From NCBI GenBank assembly GCA_020636915.1, contig JACJWV010000004.1:204227-268226 (forward strand): a DNA stretch of 64,000 nt, in the 5' to 3' direction. Both the position numbers and the translations under genes were made by a program. Below the pieces are notes generated by a model. That model ran no database searches and was not told the origin of the DNA. It saw nothing but the letters and a program-made list of their open reading frames with translations. The stretch comes from Nocardioides sp. Lineage in GTDB: Bacteria > Actinomycetota > Actinomycetes > Propionibacteriales > Nocardioidaceae. Shown here piece after piece: positions 59,748-64,000 of this stretch. The first letter of the stretch is position 1. Each line of letters starts with the position of its first letter.

Positions 59748-59761
59748 CCGGACCAGTCCGG
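59748..59761 (-). promoter_or_regulatory. Palindrome upstream of arcD-arcA2
   Basis: CCGGAC-CA-GTCCGG is a 6-base inverted repeat in the 69-base gap between the PI-PLC-like gene and arcD, 45 bases upstream of the arcD start. It could be an operator; it is too short for a terminator. Confidence 0.4.
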
Positions 59762-59772
59762 CGGCCCGTGGC

Positions 59773-61842
59773 TCAGAAGCCGTTGAGCGTGTCGACGACC
59801 CCGAGCAGGTCGCCGCGGTCGTAGTAGTCGACGGCGACGAAGTTCGGGAGCATACCCCGCTCCTGCTGGCACCGCTCGACCCGCGGCAGCAGGACGTCGC
59901 GCGCGTTGACGGCCTCCGCGTTGGTGACGGTGGCCCGCTTGTCGCTGATCCAGTGGTTGACCAGGAACAACGGCGCGTCGGCCGGCCCCCGGTTGGGCTC
60001 GCAGGTGAAATCGGACGGCGTGCGGAAGAGGAACGGGGTGTCCTGGACCCAGCGGAAGCCCTGCAGCAGCCACGGGTACTCGTCGCCTCCGCCGTGGCCC
60101 TCCATCAGCACGACCAGGCGCTTGCCGGAGTCGACCATCTGGCCCAGGGTCGGCCAGCCGCTGTCGGCCGGCCCGCCGGCCGGGGTGTAGACGTAGGGAA
60201 GCAGGCCGGCCCGCTCGATGACGTCGGCGGTGTCCTCCGGCGAGACCTCGTCCTGGACGAAGAGGGTGACGACCTCGGTCGGGTGCTCGTCGAGCCAGTC
60301 CTTCGTCTCGCGCAGGTTGTCCAGCCAGCGGGTCGAGCCGAGCTCGCACAGGGCGTGGCACAGGTAGGGCTCGGCGCGGCCGCGCGGGGTCAGGCCGAAC
60401 GCGTTCCGCAGCCGCAGCGCGCTGTCGACCGTGGCGTCGCCGTACGTCGCCCTCGCCTCCGCCTCGGCCTTCGCGCGGCTCCCCTCGGCGGTGGCGACGA
60501 TGCCGCGGCGGTCGGTGCGCTGGCCGTACCAGCTGTCGACGAGCAGCACCCGGATGCCGTGGTCGAGCTGGTCGATGATCCCGTCGGGCTGCTCGGGGAA
60601 GAACCAGTTCGGCGTGGTCGCCGCCGACATCGAGTTGTGCGTCGCGGGGAAGGACACCTCGTCGTAGCGACGCGAGCAGAGCTCGACGTGCCCGTTGCAG
60701 CCCTCGCCGGAGGCCAGCGCCGCGCGTCCGGTCGGCAGGTCCTGCTCGGTCGGCAGGACGAGCACGATCCATCCGGCGACGAGCAGGGCGAGGGCGACCA
60801 CGCCCCACGTCCGGGCGCGGGGCGCACGCACGACGGTGACGAGGAGGGACGCGATCCCCCAGACGACGAGGACGACGCCGGCGACGGTGAGCAGCAGGGT
60901 GGCGACGCGCAGCGGGTCGCCGACCAGGGCCAGCCCGGCGACCCCGAGCACCACGGCCCGGCCCGTCGCCTCGAGCGGGTCGCGGGCCGGCCGCAGGAGC
61001 TCGCGCGGGTCGAGGCGGTCCCGCGACGCCAGGATGGCGATGGCGCCGACGGTCACCACGAGCCCGGTGGCGAGCCAGAACTCCCCCGCCAGCTCGGCCC
61101 AGCCCGCGTGTCGGACGGCGCCACCCAGGGTCGCCCGGTCGGCGTGGCGGCTGAGGGCGCCGACGAGCAGCAGGACGACGGCGAGCAGCAGCCCGGCCGC
61201 GAGCGCCCCACGACCCACGTCGCGCAGGGCCCCGCGGACCCGGGCGCCGCGGCGCGCGAACAGCGCGCCGGCGCCGGCCAGCAGGAGCAGGCCCAGGACC
61301 GGGCACAGCCGGGCCAGCCACGTCACCCGGTGCACCCTGTCGACCACGCCGGCGTCGTACTCCTGCCCACCGAGCTCGGAGAGCTGCACGTCGAGGTCCG
61401 ACGGGATCGTGGCGTCGGCCCGGGGCGACACCTCGGTGACGACCCCGACGACGACGGCGGCGACGTCCGCGAGCCGCAGCACCAGCGGGTCACCGCCCTG
61501 GCCGAGCACGATGGCGCGGTAGAGCGGAGCCACGGCAGACCGGACCAGCGGGCTGATGGTCGGGCTGGCGACGACGCTGGTGGCGGTCGTCTCGACCAGG
61601 GGCCGCAGCGCCACCAGGTCGGGCTGCTCCTCCAGCAGCCGCTCGGTGATCACGACGCCGAGCTGGCGCGCGACGTCCGGGTCGGTGCGGACCGCGTCGA
61701 CGTGGGCGGCGAACCGGTCGGCGTCGAGGATCTCGCGGTTCACCACGCCGGCGATCGTCCCGACCACCAGGAGCAGGACCCCTACGGCCACGGTCGCCGC
61801 GTGCGCGACACGCAGGGCGGTGCGAGAGTCGAGGCGGGCCAC
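59773..61842 (-). CDS. Membrane protein with PI-PLC X-like domain
   Basis: A 689-residue protein. Residues 10-380 contain about seven hydrophobic segments (first at AATVAVGVLLLVVGTIAGVV) with a long extracytoplasmic loop after the first. Residues 400-689 form a PI-PLC-like TIM barrel with FPATHNSMSAA (catalytic-type His), LDHGIRVLLVDSWYG and CHALCELG. Bacterial PI-PLC domains cleave glycerophosphoinositol lipids or may be inactive. The GTG at 61842 is chosen; an earlier start would add a non-conserved segment. Probably exposed at the cell surface. Confidence 0.78.
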   Translation of the reverse strand: MARLDSRTALRVAHAATVAVGVLLLVVGTIAGVVNREILDADRFAAHVDAVRTDPDVARQLGVVITERLLEEQPDLVALRPLVETTATSVVASPTISPLVRSAVAPLYRAIVLGQGGDPLVLRLADVAAVVVGVVTEVSPRADATIPSDLDVQLSELGGQEYDAGVVDRVHRVTWLARLCPVLGLLLLAGAGALFARRGARVRGALRDVGRGALAAGLLLAVVLLLVGALSRHADRATLGGAVRHAGWAELAGEFWLATGLVVTVGAIAILASRDRLDPRELLRPARDPLEATGRAVVLGVAGLALVGDPLRVATLLLTVAGVVLVVWGIASLLVTVVRAPRARTWGVVALALLVAGWIVLVLPTEQDLPTGRAALASGEGCNGHVELCSRRYDEVSFPATHNSMSAATTPNWFFPEQPDGIIDQLDHGIRVLLVDSWYGQRTDRRGIVATAEGSRAKAEAEARATYGDATVDSALRLRNAFGLTPRGRAEPYLCHALCELGSTRWLDNLRETKDWLDEHPTEVVTLFVQDEVSPEDTADVIERAGLLPYVYTPAGGPADSGWPTLGQMVDSGKRLVVLMEGHGGGDEYPWLLQGFRWVQDTPFLFRTPSDFTCEPNRGPADAPLFLVNHWISDKRATVTNAEAVNARDVLLPRVERCQQERGMLPNFVAVDYYDRGDLLGVVDTLNGF

Positions 61843-61930
61843 GGGGGTCAGCGTGGCACAGCCGATCGCGTCGCGACCGCATCGTTCCAAACCCCCGACG
61901 CACACCCGCCGGTGCTGCCAGAGTCATGCC

Positions 61931-62524
61931 ATGGTGCGCCGCGTGGTGACGCTCTACGTGAGCGTGCTGGTGATGCTGCTGATGATGACGTGGGTGTACC
62001 TCAGCATGAGGGCGGTCATGGACATCGGCGGGAGCTGCGGGTCAGGAGGACCGTACGTCGTCGCGAACCCGTGCCCGGACCACATCGCCGCCTTCATGAC
62101 CCTCGGCATCCCGGTGATGCTCGTCTCGGCCTTCGTCGGCTCCGGCGTCGCCATGGGTCTCGGCGCCCCGAACCTGCTGCTGCCGATGTGGTGGCTGCTC
62201 TTCGGCTCGCTCGGCTGGAACTTCCTCGACTACGGGCTCTTCCAGGGCGACGTCGTGTGGGGCTGGGCGTTCTGCGGCGTGCTGTTCGAGCTGATGGCCC
62301 TGCCGGCGCTGCTCATCTCGTTGCCGTGGGGCTGGACGGGACCGGCGCGGATCGCCGAGGCGCGCGCCCAGCGCCAGGCCGTGGTGGCCGAGCGGGCCGA
62401 GGGTCCCGCGGGCGCTGCGGCGTCTCCGGGCGCTCCGGGCGCCGGCAGGTGGGTGGTCGCCTACGTGCTGCTCGGCGCCCTCGGGGTCGCGCTGGGCTGG
62501 TGGTCGTTCCACGCCTGGACCTAG
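61931..62524 (+). CDS. Membrane protein, unknown
   Basis: A 197-residue protein with about five hydrophobic segments: residues 4-25 (VVTLYVSVLVMLLMMTWVYLS), a Cys-containing loop (GGSCGSGGPYVVANPCPDH), about 55-75, 80-105, 115-135, a charged AEARAQRQAVVAERAEG tail and a final segment 175-193. The two loop cysteines could form a disulfide outside. No family recognised. ATG 61931 is overlapped by a strong CAGAG but not a classical ribosome-binding site. Confidence 0.7.
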   Translation: MVRRVVTLYVSVLVMLLMMTWVYLSMRAVMDIGGSCGSGGPYVVANPCPDHIAAFMTLGIPVMLVSAFVGSGVAMGLGAPNLLLPMWWLLFGSLGWNFLDYGLFQGDVVWGWAFCGVLFELMALPALLISLPWGWTGPARIAEARAQRQAVVAERAEGPAGAAASPGAPGAGRWVVAYVLLGALGVALGWWSFHAWT

Positions 62525-62535
62525 CAGTCCCCTGC

Positions 62536-62551
62536 GCCCCGGCGCCGGGGC
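62536..62551. terminator. Short GC-rich palindrome between convergent genes
   Basis: GCCCCGGCGCCGGGGC is a perfect 16-base palindrome between the convergent membrane-protein and lactate-monooxygenase-like genes (12 and 7 bases from their stops). It can form only a short-loop hairpin and is a weak terminator candidate. Confidence 0.5.
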
Positions 62552-62557
62552 TTCCGG

Positions 62558-63718
62558 TCAGGTCCGCACCAGGACGTCGCGGCTGAGCTCGGCGATGCTG
62601 GCGTAGCCGTTGAGGCCCATCGTCAGGTCCGCCTCGGCCAGCAGGCACGACAGCACGAACTCGATGCCGGCCGTCCCGCCGAGCACCGCGCCGTAGCCGT
62701 AGGGGCGGCCGATGCCGACCGCGGTGGCGCCGAGGGCCAGGGCCTTGACGACGTCGGCGCCGGAGCGCACCCCGGAGTCGAAGACCACCGGCATCCCCTC
62801 GGCGGCGTCGACGACGGCCGGCAGCAGGTCCAACGCGGGAGCGCTCGCCGCCTGACGGCCGCCGTGGTTGGAGCAGTAGATCCCCTCGACGCCGCCGTCC
62901 CGGGCGCGGCGGACGTCGTCGGGGTGGCAGATGCCTTTGAGCAGCAGGGGCAGGTCCGTGAGCTCGCGCAGCCAGGCGAGGTCGTCCCAGGTCAGCGTCG
63001 GGTTGCCGAAGCTCATGGCCCAGTGGATCGCTGCGGCTCCCGGGTCCTCCTCGGGCGGGGCCGCCAGGCGCGAGCGGAAGACCGGGTCGGAGAAGTAGTT
63101 GGCCAGGCAGTAGCCGCGCAGCTGCGGGAACGTGGCGTGCTGCAGGTCGCGCGGCCGGTAGCCGAGGGTCCAGGTGTCGAGGGTGACCACGATGCCGGCG
63201 TACCCCGCCGCCTCGGCCCGGTGCACGAGGCTCTCGGCCACCTCGCGGTCGTTGGGCGTGTAGAGCTGGAAGAAGCCAGGCGTGTCCCCGAGCGCCGCCG
63301 CGACGTCCTCCATCGGGTCCTGCATGAGCGTGGAGGCCACCATCGGCACGCCGGAGGCGGCCGCCGCGGCAGCGGTCGCGACGTCGCCGTGCTCGTCGTC
63401 GGTCATCACGCCGACGACCCCGATCGGGGACATCAGCAGCGGGGTGGGGAGGTGGTGACCGAGGAGGTCGACCGACAGGTCACGCTCGGCCGCGCCCGCG
63501 AGCATCCGAGGCACGATCCCCCAGCGACCGAACGCCTCGACGTTGCCGCGCTGGGTGTGCTCGTCACCCGCGCCGCCCGCGACGTAGTCCCACAGCCGGG
63601 GCTCCATCTTCTCCCGCGCCGCTGCCTCGAGGCCCGCGAAGGTGAGGGGGTACGGCGGCAGCTCGCCCGCCAGCCCGGCGAAGTACAGCCCGATCTGGAA
63701 GTCCGCGTAGTTGGCCAT
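62558..63718 (-). CDS. FMN-dependent alpha-hydroxy acid oxidase, lactate 2-monooxygenase-like
   Basis: A 386-residue FMN TIM-barrel enzyme. It has SPIGVVGVM, VTLDTWTLGYRPRDL, LLKGICHPDDVRRA (active-site Lys), the catalytic CSNHGGRQ (His-Gly-Gly-Arg) and FDSGVRSGADVVKALALGA. The length and MEPRLWDYVAGGAGDEHTQRGNV opening resemble lactate 2-monooxygenase of mycobacteria, which converts L-lactate to acetate and CO2 with O2. Other 2-hydroxy acids are possible. It is a monocistronic gene. Confidence 0.88.
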   Translation of the reverse strand: MANYADFQIGLYFAGLAGELPPYPLTFAGLEAAAREKMEPRLWDYVAGGAGDEHTQRGNVEAFGRWGIVPRMLAGAAERDLSVDLLGHHLPTPLLMSPIGVVGVMTDDEHGDVATAAAAAASGVPMVASTLMQDPMEDVAAALGDTPGFFQLYTPNDREVAESLVHRAEAAGYAGIVVTLDTWTLGYRPRDLQHATFPQLRGYCLANYFSDPVFRSRLAAPPEEDPGAAAIHWAMSFGNPTLTWDDLAWLRELTDLPLLLKGICHPDDVRRARDGGVEGIYCSNHGGRQAASAPALDLLPAVVDAAEGMPVVFDSGVRSGADVVKALALGATAVGIGRPYGYGAVLGGTAGIEFVLSCLLAEADLTMGLNGYASIAELSRDVLVRT

Positions 63719-63861
63719 GACGGGACCCTAGATGGTCGATCGGACCGACGTCCGGCTGCTGGGCAGTGCGCTCCGGGCCGTGGCGCCGGGCCGGGGGGTA
63801 GGTTGCCGTCTAGCTGTACCGAGCCAGGACGTTGGTTGCGGGCGCGTCGGCTTGAACGGGT

Positions 63862-63918
63862 GAGAGCCCCCGGGTGGGGTGTGGCTTGTCTAGGACCCAC
63901 ACCACCGCGGAGGCTCTC
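63862..63918 (+). promoter_or_regulatory. Nested stem-loop over the transposase ribosome-binding site
   Basis: GAGAGCC (63862-63868) pairs with GGCTCTC (63912-63918) and, inside, GGTGTGG (63878-63884) pairs with CCACACC (63897-63903). The 3' arm touches the GGAGG ribosome-binding site (63909-63913) and ends at the base before the GTG. The fold would hide the start of the transposase in transcripts entering from outside. Confidence 0.6.
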
Positions 63919-64000
63919 GTGTCCCACCGTAATGCCCGCACCACCTTCCAAGGCCGGCTCCTGATCGTCGAGCGACGTCGGGCCAAGTGGCCCAAGGCGC
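63919..64000 (+). mobile_element. IS481-family transposase, 5' end only
   Basis: From GTG 63919 to the window end the frame reads VSHRNARTTFQGRLLIVERR and on through RAKWPKA, the typical opening of IS481-family transposases (SHRNAR, GRLLIVxR, basic region leading to the HTH). The remaining protein lies outside. The left inverted terminal repeat was not found with certainty; a candidate is the TGTCTAGGACCC region at 63887-63898. It lies 200 bases upstream of the lactate-monooxygenase-like gene, divergently. Confidence 0.8.

Noticed and set aside
57643..62586. A 1647-codon plus-strand open frame
   Set aside because: It runs antisense to arcA2, arcD and the PI-PLC-like gene, all of which have full family motifs. 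Its translation is Arg/Val/Asp-rich without domains, typical of high-GC shadow frames.

Overview
The window is very GC-rich, uses many GTG and some TTG starts, and joins most operon genes by 4-base ATGA or GTGA overlaps. Together with a WhiB7 regulator, mycoredoxin, AdnAB and UvrD2, this points to an actinobacterium, most likely Nocardioides or a close relative. The genus is an inference from gene content; no 16S gene is present.

Layout. 1-4.7 kb: an arginine deiminase (ADI) operon, arcA (cut by the window start), arcB, a permease and arcC, which makes ATP from arginine. 4.7-11.7 kb: an oppositely oriented operon for a cytosolic group 3b-like [NiFe] hydrogenase (hyhB, a cyclic-nucleotide-binding-domain protein, hyhG, hyhS, hyhL), its maturation protease, HypC, an EamA transporter and a conserved unknown protein. 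11.8-16.4 kb: a phytoene-desaturase-like oxidoreductase, a patatin and a SulP transporter. 16.5-19.9 kb: back-to-back arsenic-type operons (ArsR, aquaglyceroporin and arsenate reductase against ArsR, ArsP-like permease and a thioredoxin-like protein). 19.9-21.3 kb: an ArsR/SRPBCC pair with a legible operator, then initiator tRNA-Met.

21.4-48.3 kb follows the Mycobacterium tuberculosis Rv3193c-Rv3202c order: UPF0182, PDZ protease, DUF2342 protein, TOMM-like protein, whiB7, uvrD2, mrx1, nudC, adnB, adnA. Many genes are interleaved, including PPA1309, moaE, NUDIX, a YgjP-type peptidase, a PHP phosphoesterase, enoyl-CoA hydratase and a 1035-residue BTAD regulator. Between the PHP and enoyl-CoA hydratase genes lies an array of DnaA boxes. 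The whiB7 leader has a readable promoter, a 74-codon upstream ORF and an intrinsic terminator, and two paralogous tiny Arg-rich proteins follow whiB7.

48.3-64 kb is metabolic and accessory: a DJ-1/PfpI protein, a CoA transferase, a methyltransferase, glutamate decarboxylase, a ring-opening amidohydrolase next to a second carbamate kinase, an SDR, cupin and AIM24 proteins, a META lipoprotein, a second arginine deiminase with an ArcD-type antiporter, a membrane PI-PLC-like protein, a lactate-monooxygenase-like enzyme and the 5' end of an IS481-type transposase.

The main theme outside the core block is survival without oxygen: two arginine deiminases, two carbamate kinases, a hydrogenase of the type linked to hypoxia in mycobacteria, and glutamate decarboxylase. 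Sites resembling DevR/DosR boxes lie upstream of the hydrogenase operon and, less convincingly, upstream of the arc permease and the patatin gene. I found no CRISPR array, prophage or classical defence island. The observations most worth follow-up are the DnaA-box array, the long whiB7 upstream ORF, the paired small proteins, the cyclic-nucleotide-binding protein inside the hydrogenase operon, and the amidohydrolase-carbamate kinase pair.
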